Notes: generated by a model from the letters alone, not told the origin. Positions 12,230 through 22,339 are shown, numbered from the stretch's first letter. The stretch is 64,000 nt of DNA from Tilletia caries (GCA_032718865.1 JALUTQ010000027.1:1169311-1233310), one strand, 5' to 3'. Translations and numbers: made by a program.

Positions 12230-12585
12230 TCCGGGTAAATGTTTTCGCCAAGGAAATGAGATTTGACTTAAGTAGGTGTGAAGTAACTGTAAGTAACTGT
12301 ACGTGGCTATCAGTGGCTGTAAGTGTTTTCTCAAACTGAAAGTGGCTGCCAGTAGTTTTTTCAACTTAAACAGTGATTTATAGTCATAGTAAGTTTGAAC
12401 AGTTTGGGGCCCGAATAAATTCCAACTTAATCCACTGTTAAGTTGACTGTACCCGGGCCCTACAGTTACAGTCAACTTAATTTTTCTTCCGGCTCCGCCG
12501 CCTACAGTACAGTTACAGTTATGACTTATTAAGTCAACTTACCTACAGTTACAGTGGGCACAGTTATACAGTCGCCGGGCCTTTG
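12230..12585. repeat. Right terminal and subterminal repeat array of the 9.3-kb element
   Basis: On the inverse strand this block is nearly collinear with 29010-29300 and 53724-54070, including GGGCCC-centred segments and the shared CAGCCAC...CACTTACAG motifs. It ends in inverse CAAAGGCCCGGCGACTG at 12585. Confidence 0.85.
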
Positions 12586-12760
12586 TATACTTGAAGGAAA
12601 CATTACCACTTTTTCCATACTGTCGCAGTAGTCAGACCTTCCGGACCAAAAACATACTGTATGCTGTGGTATGTTTTGAAAAGATTTCTGGTCCTCCAAG
12701 TATACTACGAAACACTGTCCCTCCGACGACGGCTGTCTTGCTGTTACAGCATCAGTCGCG
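12586..12760. repeat. TACTG-rich repeat block (right part)
   Basis: It contains CATACTGTATGCTGTGGTATG and AGTATACTAC motifs like those in 2026-2507. It lies immediately beyond the right end of the 9.3-kb element and probably belongs to the same older element as the left block. Confidence 0.45.
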
Positions 12761-12822
12761 CAAAAGGGGAGCAGAGAACGAGCTCAGTTGGAGTGATGAA
12801 TTTCGGCAGCAGATAGCGCTAA

Positions 12823-13874
12823 TCAAGCGAACAAGCGTTGCACAAAGGCATCCACGTCCACATTCCCCGCAGCATCGACGGTTCCCTCCAGGACATGATC
12901 CAGCCCTGCAACGGCGTGCCCGGCACCGGCACCTCTCCCCGATAAGACCTGCCGAAGTGATTCTGCAGTGACATTCCCCTCCGCACCGTCCCCACCCACA
13001 GATTCAATTAAGGAAAGGCGTCACCTCCGCGCCCTCGGCGGAGTTCCGCGTCCTCCGCGCCTCCGTACCGCAAAACTCCGCCGATTTTCCTCCGCCGGAG
13101 GACGTCCTCCGTACCGCGGAGGCTGACAGCGGAGGGGCGGACGGAGAAGTACCGCCAACGACTTGAACGCGGACGGAGGGCGGAGGGGTTTGAGGTTCCC
13201 GGACTTGAGCGCGGACGGAGGTGTCGACAGCACCAACTTCGGCGGAACTCCGCGCCTCCGCGCTTACTCCGCTCTGAGACTGAAAACCCAGGGGTTACAC
13301 AGGGTCTCTCCTATTGAAGGGGTCTCAGAAGACGGAGTCTCGGGTTTCATATCACGTGATCTCTAGTCACACCGGAGTCTCAAGACTTGAGACCCCTCTT
13401 CAAATGATTTTTCGCCGAGTTAAGCAAGTAACTCCAAAGTCTGAGACCAAGACTTGGGTCAGCAAGTTGGGATCGCGGAGGCGCGGAACTCCGCCGGAAC
13501 TCCGCCGGAGGAAGGGGGACGGAGGTTCCCTCCTTGGAAAACTCCGCCTACCCACCGCGGACGGAGGAGGCGGCCTCGGTGAGGACCACCCTGCTACGGC
13601 GGACGGAATGATACCGGCCTTGCCGACACCACTGTCTTGGGCGGACGGAATGATCCGCCCAAAAATGAGCGCGGAGTTTTGGCGGAGGTAGGCGGGCGGA
13701 GGCGCGGAGGCGCGGAGTTCCTCCGCGCCTTTCCTTAGCTTCAATGAGATAGATACTGTCCCGAATTTGCTGCTGCGTGAAGCGTGTGATTGTGGTCGAT
13801 TGGACGAAGGAATTCACTTCCTCGTACGTCACATTTTCCCCTAACCCGCTGCCAATTTTCTCGAGGGTGAAAGC
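12823..13874 (-). pseudogene. Unrecognised terminal exon split by a MITE
   Basis: A 3' splice site (TAG at 13877-13875) opens an exon beginning AFTLEKIGSGLGENVTYEEV. It runs to 13738, is interrupted by the MITE at 13009-13737, and resumes at 13008 in the same frame if the insert and one target copy are ignored. It ends at a TGA at 12825-12823. The joined part is about 110 residues. The spacing (an FTLEKIG-type helix, short loops, a closing DVDAFVQRLF) recalls EF-hand proteins such as calmodulin-like light chains. However, the loops lack convincing calcium ligands, so no function is claimed. Upstream exons were not identified. Confidence 0.4.
13009..13737 (-). mobile_element. GC-rich MITE (CGGAGG family), copy 1
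   Basis: The ends are TAAGGAAAGGCG and its inverse. Flanks GATTCAAT and GCTTCAAT form an 8-bp duplication with one mismatch. The interior is rich in GCGGAGGCGCGGAGTTCCGCC and is close to identical, in inverse orientation, to the copy at 20739-21479. It has no coding capacity of its own. Confidence 0.88.
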
Positions 13875-13877
13875 CTA

Positions 13878-14974
13878 CGACGCATGGTACGGTGGCGACC
13901 TCGTTCATGGCACTTGTAATCTGTACTGAAGCTGTCACAGCTGAATGGGACGAGAGAGTTCGGGACTGCAAAAAGATAAGAGCAGCAGGAGCAGCACCAT
14001 GATGATGGTTCAGCGTTCCATAGCACGCCGACGCCATGCGGATCAGCAACATCACTCACCACGGGCGAGACTTGGAGGGTGGAAGGCGGAAGGTGGATGA
14101 TGCGCAGCTGAGGTAGCGAACACGGGAGGTCGTTAAGCTGTACAGCTTTGAAGGGGTGATAGGATGGGATGATGGTGTGTTGGATTGGATGGTGGTCAAA
14201 AGCAAAGTTCATTTCCTGAGTTCTTAAGCAGAACGCTCAAAAGGAAACATGGAATGTAAATAGTGAATTCGCCTGGCTCTTTTTCACACCGCTGTAGCAT
14301 GAAGCATTCGAACTGAATACCAGCCTTGAGTTCAGATGCTCTATGTCCCGTGACTATGGCACGGAGGAGAAGGACTTCTTCCGTGATGTCTATGCGTTGT
14401 TTGGTGTTGTTGAGTCGTGGTGCAAGTTCTTGAAGCGTTAGGGCGAAATGTAAGAAGCAAAGTGCCCTTTTCCTTTTGCTTTTGCTTTTGCTTCGCTTTT
14501 GCTCTTGCTCTGTTCTTTCATCAATCTGCTTCTCGATCTTGCCGACTACCCCAGCGCACCTCTTCTTCGGCCCATTGCAACTCCCCCCCCCGTTTCCTCA
14601 TCTTGAACAGTACGCACGGCTTGCGCAGTCGTACACATCCGTCAGTTGGCCTGCTGGTTTTCCCGTTTTCCCCTTTTTTCTCGTGCAAATGTCAGTGCAA
14701 ATGCATTTGTAAATTTTTGCTTCCTACCACCACAGTCTGATCGCCAAACTATCTTCAAACCTCTCTCTTGCCCCCCTCGTCGTCCCTCTCTCACCTCCCT
14801 CCTGCCCACAGCAGACATTGATCCCCATCGTTTTCCATCAAGACCCGCTCGAAACGAACATCGTTCGCCTTTCCCCCGGAAAAGCTGTCACAAGCTACGA
14901 ACATCTCATCCCCATCAAGCTGGTCAGAAGCCGTCACAGCAGCGAAGCTGACCACGGCCGGTGTATCAGCCCAG
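13878..14974. other. No recognised gene; low-complexity stretch
   Basis: Plus-strand 14470-14530 is a CTTTTGCTTTTGC-type low-complexity run that gives an F/C/A-rich meaningless reading frame. Near 14210 and 14410-14970 there are pyrimidine-rich segments that may be introns or a 5' region of the exon at 15910. No domain is seen. Confidence 0.5.
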
Positions 14975-15763
14975 TAAGGATGGGCGCGGAGTAAGCCCCG
15001 GAGTGGGTTTCCCGGAGTTCCCCGACTAGTCGGGGCCTCACTCCGGGGGAGTACGGAGTACGGAGTGCATTTTCGAGGATTTACTCCCGCTGATTGAATT
15101 CTGCAGGAGTACGGAGCGCAAGCCTGTCATGTCCCCGGAATACGGAGTACGGCAAGGCCTGGAGCTGATTTTTCCCCGGAGTACGGAGTGACTAGCTCGA
15201 ATGCCAGACGGAGTGCGGAGTTTCGCCGAAACTCCGGGGCGCTCCGGGGCCGTCCCTTTTTCAAAATCAGGTCGCAATTTTGAAAATTACAGTCAGAAAT
15301 GGTCATATTTTGCTCTGAATTTCAAAAATTTAGCAAAATTCTTTTCAGATTTCTCATTTGGGGTTCATATTGTGTGTTGGTGAGCTCTACGACCGTCAAC
15401 GATGATTCTGTCGAACAAACACGTGGATGGAAGGGCGGCAATCAATGTAAGGGTCCCGATTTCTCAAGTTTTGTAGGACCTCTGCGAACGTTCCCCGGAG
15501 TACGGAGTTTCGGGGGGGAGTAGTCGCGCTTCGTCACCCCGGAGTGCGGAGTGGACTTTGAAATTTATTGAAATTTAGCCGGAGTACGGAGCTGGCGCAA
15601 TGAGATGGGGAGATTTTGTGCGGAGCGCGGAGTGGAGTTGGGGCGACTGCCTAAAAATGAGCGGAGTACGGAGCGCGAAAATGCATCTGAAAATCAGCCG
15701 GACTCAGCCGGAGTAGGGGCCCCAGAGTACGGAGCACTCCGGGGCCCTCCGCGCCCATCCTTA
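14975..15763 (+). mobile_element. GC-rich MITE (CGGAGTACGGAG family), copy a
   Basis: The terminal inverted repeats begin TAAGGATGGGCGCGGAG. An exact 8-bp target duplication CAGCCCAG is present (14967-14974 and 15764-15771). The interior carries many CCGGAGTACGGAGT units. The 789-bp element is non-coding. The duplication length and the TIR-only structure suggest mobilisation by a hAT-like transposase. Confidence 0.93.
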
Positions 15764-16262
15764 CAGCCCAGTCTCCAGAAGCTGTCACAGCTGCATACAT
15801 CCTATCTCCTCAACCTGGTCCCGGTGAGTGTTGTGCCGCATCAGGCCAGCTTGCATACAGGCTCAGCGCTGACCTTGTTGATCTCTGCTCTTTCGTCTAC
15901 AGCGCCTCAATGTCTGATCATGGCCCTTCATTTTCGGTCGACCCAAAGCCATCCGAGCTGTTCCGCTTGTCCCCCAAAAATCGAACGAACACGGCATGGA
16001 CCGAACTGAGAATTGTTCCACCGAAAAAGCTTCCCAGCCGCACAGGCAGGCCGAAGAACCTGGTGCCCCGCGGAGGCAAACCCTACCAGGACTGCTACTA
16101 CATCGTCAAGCAGACCGCACGAGGCATCAAGCGGTAGACTAGCAAGAAAGATCTCGCCAAAGTGATGCAGCTGGACGGGAGGGACAGCCAAGGCCTCCTG
16201 TATTCCTTTCCCACGGAGGCAACCTTCAAGGTACTCGAAGAGAAGGACAAGATCTCTCTCCT
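15764..16262 (+). pseudogene. Fragment of an unrecognised two-exon gene
   Basis: An intron-like segment (GTGAGTG at 15836 to CTACAG near 15902) precedes a reading frame at 15910-16137 starting MSDHGPSFSVDPKPSELF. The frame stops at 16137, but readable coding-like sequence continues (KKDLAKVMQLDGRD, TEATFKVLEEKD) to about 16260, where a MITE end cuts it. The codon texture looks genuine. I do not recognise the family. Confidence 0.4.
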
Positions 16263-16281
16263 TCCTCCGCGCCTTTCCTTA
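16263..16281. repeat. Solo end of the CGGAGG-type MITE
   Basis: CTCCGCGCCTTTCCTTA matches the terminus of the 13009 and 20739 copies. The rest of the element is missing, so this is a truncated remnant marking a breakpoint. Confidence 0.6.
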
Positions 16282-16431
16282 CACTTTGCAGGCAGGCCGC
16301 AGGTGTAAAGTAGTAAGTAGTATCTGCAGTAAGCAATCAGCATGTCTAGCGGCCCTTCAGGTTCAGAGAGGGGGCATGGGAAGAATCGGCACGTGGAAGG
16401 GAGAGAAAAGGCCGGAAGAAAGGACGATTAA

Positions 16432-17064
16432 TTATTGATTCCCAGCAGCCTTTTGTCGAAGAGAGAGTGCTCCTGCTTTACGCAGCTCGTCGTAAGCACC
16501 GCTCATCGCTTTAAAGATGTCTTGCTTGGAACGGTTTGCGGCCGATGTACGGCCTCTTATTGCTCGATCCAGACCTCGATCTCGGGAGGCGGCGGGGCTG
16601 GTGAGAATGTCGATGGCTCTGGCGATACATTCGTAATTCGTCCTTGTTCGTACACCGAGTGGATCCCAAAGCCAAGGCGAACTCGTTCTTGGTCCGACGG
16701 AAGTCGGCCTTATAAGCATCGCTTTCCCGCTGGATAGTGGCCTGGCTGAAAATCGCAGCCCGCTCCTTTTTTCAGCTACGACGACCTTGTTGCGCTATTC
16801 CTCGTCTTCTTGCTTCAGAACAGAGATGTCTCGCGCTTGCAGCGCGTTGATGACGACGTTATGACCAAGGATTTCGGCGATGTCTGGCCGTGCGTGGGGA
16901 GAAAAGGAGACCATTGTCACCAACATCTGCTTAATGTCCTCAAAGGCTTCGTGGACACTTGGTCGGCTCCTCATGGCGTCCAAACGTGTCTGCAGCGTGG
17001 ATCCCTGGAATGGAAGCCTGCAGGGAATGGTAAAACTACACAGGATTGAGTTGTTCACGTTCAA
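16432..17064 (-). pseudogene. Kinase C-lobe fragment
   Basis: A likely 3' splice site (CCCTGCAG near 17020) is followed by LPFQGSTLQTRLDAM and then MLVTMVSFSPHARPDIAEIL. This is the spacing of kinase subdomains X-XI, where the conserved arginine precedes Pro. The frame ends at 16795; a further coding-like stretch (TNYECIARAIDILTSP, ending QKAAGNQ at 16432) is in another frame. No catalytic loop or DFG is present, so only the C-terminal part of a kinase gene survives. Its relation to the kinases in the 9.3-kb element cannot be decided by eye. Confidence 0.45.
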
Positions 17065-17281
17065 ATTTATCTGCCAAACAGACGCATGTACGAGGCTTTC
17101 AAGTTGGATTGCTATATTAGTTCCAATCAGTCAACTTGTAAGATTGTTGTCACAGTGTTCTGTCACAGCGTTGCTCGGATTACGGTCAACCTTGAACCAG
17201 CACCATACGGTTTTTGGGTAATGATAAATATTAGCCCAATGAAATTTGATCAAGGTACTTTGAGCGGTTCCGCGTTTGATC

Positions 17282-17847
17282 GGCCCAATGCTCTTGCGCA
17301 GTACGGGAATCAAAAGAACAGCTCAAGATAGAGGCGTGGGAGTTCGTTTTCGACCTAACGAAGTCGCCTTTCGGCTCAACAAAACGATGGATCTTGGATG
17401 CGTCCGTTCGAACTGATGGTGTCGCGATTTCAGTTCACAAGCGGCCAAACAGGATGAAACTCTCAAAGCCGGAGGCAAAGGCGAAGATACAAGAGCGCCA
17501 GAGGATCTGCGGCACAGGCTCGCGCAAAAGCTAAAGTGTTTCAAGCCCTAGAAGATTTCCCCGAGCTCGAGACGCTCACCGATGAGGAGATACGCAATGC
17601 GATGGGACGGGCCGATTTCGTCGATCATTCCAAGCGCAATCTCCTCACTGTGGTTGGAGAACACTCCAAGTCCAAGAAGCATGGAGCTATTTTGCTTCAG
17701 TACTCTGCTTCACAGCCCGCAGCCTCGCCTGTTACGGCAATGTTCAAAAAGCGACTTACCAAACGGGAGCTTCGAATGGGCCCCAGGCTTTCGGAGGTCA
17801 TCGCAAGCCTCAGCCGGCTGATTACTACTGACCCATTCACTTCTTGA
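17282..17847 (+). pseudogene. Possible Fanzor/TnpB-like nuclease remnant
   Basis: One frame (stop at 17532) reads EAWEFVFDLTKSPFGSTKRW and then DASVRTDGVAISVHKRP. One frame over, from about 17521, it continues FPELETLTDEEIRNAMGRADF, DHSKRNLLTVVGE and ILLQYSASQ, stopping at 17847. An xTDGVxxSV segment followed by a D-x-(S/G)-K-R-N-L-L motif and then a YxS-type strand is the order seen around the RuvC-I site of eukaryotic Fanzor (TnpB-related) proteins. The downstream RuvC-II/III parts and zinc site are not seen, so the gene is truncated and frameshifted. The assignment rests on motif order alone. Confidence 0.4.
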
Positions 17848-18660
17848 CACTTTCACTTGCTGCTGCCTGCTCTCTGATCAGGCTCTTACTCGTTCGTCAC
17901 CCACTGCGTTCAGCATTCCGCGGCCGCCCATATAGCCCATCCATAGTTCCACACACACACGCCACACGCCCCTCATCCTCGCCATCTACACACGCGCCAT
18001 CAGTTCGGTTGTTCGTTGGGTGCACATACCCATCCCCTTCGCTGCTCACCGTTCCCACTTCTCAGTATGCTGACTCGTTAACGTCTTGTATTTCTCACAC
18101 TCTGATCAGGCTCCTATAAGTCATTCGACATCGACCTTAATCCTCACCGACCACCGTCACAGCGTCACCAACACTCGATACTGTGAGTGCATACTTTCCA
18201 ACACCGGTTCCGCAGTCACTGTTGTCCCTTCCTCCTTGTGTCCCTGTCCTTCCACTCGACCTTAACATCCTCGATGCTTCCTGCACCAACCTTTCATCTC
18301 ATCTCAGCTGTGCTCGTCTGATGTCGGCCATCTCAGCTTGATGCTGACCAGTGGCTGCAACCTGCGCATGCGCGGATCAGAGTCACTTCATTTCACGCAG
18401 CTGATCTCATCCGTTTCAAACTTTTGAACCATGGATGGTTGAGTGCCCCTATGTCCACCTGATCCACATTCCGACCTTCTTCCTCATCTCATACCGGCGG
18501 ATCTAATTTCAAATTATCAATCCCTTGCGGCCGTGCCTCATGACCCTACATCTCGTTCCGTCTCATATTCCATCCTGCACCTCATCAATGATCTCATTCC
18601 ATATCATCTCATTTCCATGCTGACACTGACTATGCTTTCCCGTGTTCATCCACAACGCAG
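17848..18660. other. Pyrimidine-rich region upstream of the MULE gene
   Basis: No recognised gene. Repeated short runs CTCATCTCA/CTGATCAGGCTC and C/T-rich stretches lie just ahead of the MULE start codon and could be its leader with introns. No terminal inverted repeat of the MULE was identified here. Confidence 0.4.
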
Positions 18661-18897
18661 ATGCCGTCAAGAGCTGCTCTCATGCCTGCCGAGGCATCGT
18701 ATGCTACCGAAGAGCTCTGCGTCAAACCAATGAACGCGTTCACCTCTCGGCACGGATACGCTCTGGTCATCGGAAATTCGTACAAGAAGAAGAACATCCG
18801 CACTGTCTGCTTCCAGTGCGACCGAGGTGGCAACTATCGCAACCGCCATCATGTTTCTAAATCCACGAGACAGAAGAAGAGGGGGAGTCGCCTGTGT

Positions 18898-19631
18898 TAA
18901 GGATGAGCACGGAGTAAGCCCCGGAGCGGCTTTGCCGGAGCGCCCCGTTTATCCGGCCTCCGGGGTCGCACTCCGGGGGAGCCGGGAGTACGGAGTGAGA
19001 ATCGAGAGGTTACCTCACCGTTGCCGGAGTACGGAGCTGACGTTTAAGCATTGTAGGAAATTCCTCGGAGTACGGAGCTGACCTCTGGGCGTTGCAGAAA
19101 ATCCCCCGGAGTATGGAGTAAATACCTGTGATATGTGACGGAGTACGGAGTTACCCCCGGAGTCCGGGGCGCTCCGGGACCTCCACATTTTTCTCATAAG
19201 GCAGGTATTCCCATAAACATGAGTATTTTGAGGGTATTTTGGGTCAATTATCAAAATTCATTTTCACAAATCTCATCTCACAGTCTAAATCTGACCAAAA
19301 CAACTCTTCAAGCGCTCTCAGCCTGTTCTCTTAACCACAGCTGCTGCAAGCTTGATTACGAGCATACACTTTTCTGAATTTTGTACCATATTTCGAGATT
19401 TGTGAGATCATCTCCCGGAGTACGGAGTAGACTTTCTGAAACACTTCATGATTTGACGGAGCACGGAGTAAGTTTTCCCTGGTGCTCCTTATCGTGACGG
19501 AGTACGGAGTAAGATGCTGGTGCAACTCTGGAAAAAGACGGAGCGCGGAGCACCACAGAAAGTCAGCGGAGCGCCCCGGAGTATGGGCCCGGGAGTACGG
19601 AGCACTCCGGGGCGCTCCGGGCTCATCCTTA
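18898..19631 (+). mobile_element. CGGAGTACGGAG MITE, copy b
   Basis: Begins TAAGGATGAGCACGGAG and ends in the inverse orientation at 19631. The left flank is GCCTGTGT and the right flank GGTTACCC, which do not match each other. The right flank is instead the inverse of the flank after copy c (GGGTAACC at 20600), as explained by inversion of 19632-19830. It is nearly identical to copy c in the opposite orientation. Confidence 0.9.
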
Positions 19632-19830
19632 GGTTACCCCCACCGACAGAGTTTGGACCACCTCCCGCTTGGCGGCAGGTTCCAGCTTGCGAAAGGAGCA
19701 GTGTGCACTCGAAATGGTGCTCAGATCGTAGTTGTGGACCGCGCGAGTAGGGTCCGAATCGTGCAGCAGGAAAAACGGCCCATCCACCTGTTCCTCGAGC
19801 TTGAAGCGGAAACGACACCCACACAGGGCC

Positions 19831-20599
19831 TAAGTATGAGCCCGGAGCGCCCCGGAGTGCTCCGTACTCCCGGGCCCATACTCCGGGGCGCTCCGCTGAC
19901 TTTCTGTGGTGCTCCGCGCTCCGTCTTTTTCCAGAGTTGCACCAGCATCTTACTCCGTACTCCGTCACGATAAGGAGCACCAGGGAAAACTTACTCCGTG
20001 CTCCGTCAAATCATGAAGTGTTTCAGAAAGTCTACTCCGTACTCCGTAGCTACGGAGCCCGGATACTCCGGGGGAGCTCCGTACTCCGGGAGATGATCTC
20101 ACAAATCTCGAAATATGGTACAAAATTCAGAAAAGTGTATGCTCGTAATCAAGCTTGCAGCAGCTGTGGTTAAGAGAACAGGCTGAGAGCGCTTGAAGAG
20201 TTGTTTTGGTCAGATTTAGACTGTGAGATGAGATTTGTGAAAATGAATTTTGATAATTGACCCAAAATACCCTCAAAATACTCATGTTTATGGGAAAATA
20301 CCTGCCTTATGAGAAAAATGTGGAGGTCCCGGAGCGCCCCGGACTCCGGGGGTAACTCCGTACTCCGTCACATTTCGCAGGTATTTACTCCGTACTCCGG
20401 GGAATTTTCGCAACGCCCAGAGGTCAGCTCCGTACTCCGGGGAATTTCCTTAATGCTGAGAAGTCAGCTCCGTACTCCGGCAACGGTGAGGTAAACGCCC
20501 GATTCTCACTCCGTACTCCCGGCTCCCCCGGAGTGCGGCCCCGGATAACCGGGGCGCTCCTGCAAAGTCGCTCCGGGGCTTACTCCGTGCTCATCCTTA
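19831..20599 (-). mobile_element. CGGAGTACGGAG MITE, copy c
   Basis: Starts TAAGTATGAGCCCGG (one change from TAAGG) and ends GTGCTCATCCTTA. It mirrors copy b across the 199-bp spacer. The flank GGGTAACC at 20600-20607 pairs with the inverse of GGTTACCC at 19632-19639, giving a perfect 8-bp duplication once the spacer is turned round. Confidence 0.9.
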
Positions 20600-20738
20600 G
20601 GGTAACCCCGAAGCAGATTCTTGCCCTGGAGGATCCCACCGCCAGCATTGCCCCCCTGATCGCGAGGGATGTGTACAAGATCGGGGCAGCTGCACGACGA
20701 GAGGCCAGCCACTGTCGCGAGCCACCGGAGGTCCTGCT

Positions 20739-21479
20739 TAAGGAAAGGCGCGGAGGAACTCCGCGCCTCCGCGCCTCCGCCCGCCTACCTCCGCCAAAAC
20801 TCCGCGCTCATTTTTGGGCGGATCATTCCGTCCGCCCAAGACAGTGGTGTCGGCAAGGCCGGTATCATTCCGTCCGCCGTAGCAGGGTGGTCCTCACCGA
20901 GGCCGCCTCCTCCGTCCGCGGTGGGTAGGCGGAGTTTTTCCAAGGAGGGAACCTCCGTCCGCCTTCCTCCGGCGGAGTTCCGGCGGAGTTCCGCGCCTCC
21001 GCGATCCCAACTTGCTGACCCAAGTCTTGGTCTCAGACTTTGGAGTTACTTGCTTAACTCGGCGAAAATCATTTGAAGAGGGGTCTCAAGTCTTGAGACT
21101 CCGGTGTGACTAGAGATCACGTGATATGAAACCCGAGACTCCGTCTTCTGAGACCCCTTCAATAGGAGAGACCCTGTGTAACCCCTGGGTTTTTCAGTCT
21201 CAGAGCGGAGTAAGCGCGGAGGCGCGGAGTTCCGCCGGAACTCCGCCGAAGTTGGGGTTGTCGACACCTCCGTCCGCGCTCAAGTCCGGGAACCTCAAAC
21301 CCCTCCGCCCTCCGTCCGCGTTCAAGTCGTTGGCGGTACTTCTCCGTCCGCCCCTCCGCTGTCAGCCTCCGCGGTATGGAGGACGTCCTCCGGCGGAGGA
21401 AAATCGGCGGAGTTTTGCGGTACGGAGGCTCGGAGGACGCGGAACTCCGCCGAGGGCGCGGAGGTGACGCCTTTCCTTA
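20739..21479 (+). mobile_element. GC-rich MITE (CGGAGG family), copy 2
   Basis: TIRs TAAGGAAAGGCG; exact 8-bp target duplication GTCCTGCT at 20731-20738 and 21480-21487. It is inserted in the MULE coding sequence between EPPEVLL and FHLQAEG. It is 741 bp, non-coding, and an inverse match to 13009-13737. Confidence 0.95.
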
Positions 21480-21700
21480 GTCCTGCTTTTTCATCTACAA
21501 GCGGAAGGCTACAAGACGGCCGTTCCATCTGAGCGCCTTTCAGAGACCACCTCTCAAATGACCGGCGTGGTCTTCTCGCATCCGGATGCCATCGCAATCA
21601 CCAGGCGATACAGCCTTGCCATCACTATTGATGCCACTTACAAGACAAACAAGTACGGCATGCCCTTTGACCGATGTGCGCGAGTTCAAATAACCTGGTC

Positions 21701-22219
21701 GGTGGTGAGGGCGAAGGAAAGCCGGGATCGCCGGAGCGATCCTGCACTGCTGCATGTTTTGGCGGAGCCTTGTGCCTTCGGCCGTGTCTTCCGCTGAGCG
21801 TGGAGGGGAGGTCAGGGACAAGAGCTTTGGCGGAGTGCCAGCCAGCGCGGTCAAAACGTGCACGTCGGCCTGGCGTAGCGTGAGGGTTGGTGGGGTCGTG
21901 GCGGATACGGGAAGCGGAGCGGCAATACTGCGAGGGTGGCGGGCGGGGTGTTGGGTGAGCGTGGCGCGCATCGCGACGCGGATTTCGTGTTTAAACAGCG
22001 TTGCTGGTGAACAAAAGAGCTGGCAGGGCCTGAGTGGATCATGAGAGGGTATAAGATGAACTGTCATCGAGACCATGCTGGTTGAAAGGAGGGCGCTGCG
22101 CCAGTGCGTGCGCCAACGCGTCTGTACTGTTGTCGGATGGCGCGGATGGTGTGAAGAGCTGCTCGCAAGAAGGGGGATCGACGGACCGGTTGATGCGAAG
22201 AGAACAGTGCTCCGCAGCG
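21701..22219. other. G-rich unassigned stretch
   Basis: The MULE frame dissolves after about 21690 and nothing recognisable replaces it. Reading frames on either strand have no domain. It may be a degraded continuation of the MULE or a separate old insertion. Confidence 0.4.
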
Positions 22220-22339
22220 GGCCTCCGGGCGGGCTTATCCGGGCTTGAGCACTTCTGAGTCTGGCCCGCTAAGATCGCACCCATTTTGCACCAGGCCCGA
22301 TGCAAACCAGGCGGGCCACCGAGCTTGCTTACATAACCA

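Larger units (their letters stand above)
3276..12585 (+). mobile_element. 9.3-kb hAT-type element carrying two kinase genes
   Basis: The left end (CAAAGCTCGGACAG) and the right end (inverse of CAAAGGCCCGGCGACTG) match the ends of two short elements at 29010-29550 and 53724-54611, both of which have exact 8-bp target duplications. Several hundred bases of subterminal sequence rich in AGTTACAGT/AAGTAACTGT match as well. Inside lie a hAT transposase on plus and two kinase genes on minus. Stretches of the same short repeats also sit between the genes (7690-7835 and 9335-9405). No clean 8-bp duplication is visible for this copy (left flank GTATTTAA, right flank TATACTTG), so age or a rearranged flank is possible. 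At 9310 bp it is longer than a usual hAT element of 3-5 kb. Confidence 0.8.
18661..21700 (+). pseudogene. MULE transposase with FAR1-type domain, split into four pieces
   Basis: Mutator-like transposase. Piece 1 (18661-18897, plus) is a FAR1-like DNA-binding segment with MNAFTSRHGYALVIGNS, VCFQCDRGGNYRN and QKKRGSRLC. Piece 2 (19632-19830) reads on the minus strand as CGCRFRFKLEEQ...SFRKLEPAAKREVVQ. Piece 3 (20600-20738, plus) continues PKQILALEDPTASIAPLIA. Piece 4 (21480-about 21700, plus) gives FHLQAEGYKTAVPSE and LAITIDATYKTNKYGMPF, the first catalytic-Asp region of MULEs. Three MITEs separate the pieces, and the rest of the catalytic domain is lost after about 21690. Piece 2 is inverted relative to the others. 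All pieces join in frame when the MITEs and one target copy are ignored. Confidence 0.85.

Noticed and set aside
3268..12593. 8-bp target duplication for the 9.3-kb element
   Set aside because: GTATTTAA and TATACTTG share only partial similarity; I do not claim a duplication for this copy.
14450..14740. Reading frame rich in Cys/Phe/Ala
   Set aside because: Produced by a CTTTTG repeat; low complexity without any coding signal.
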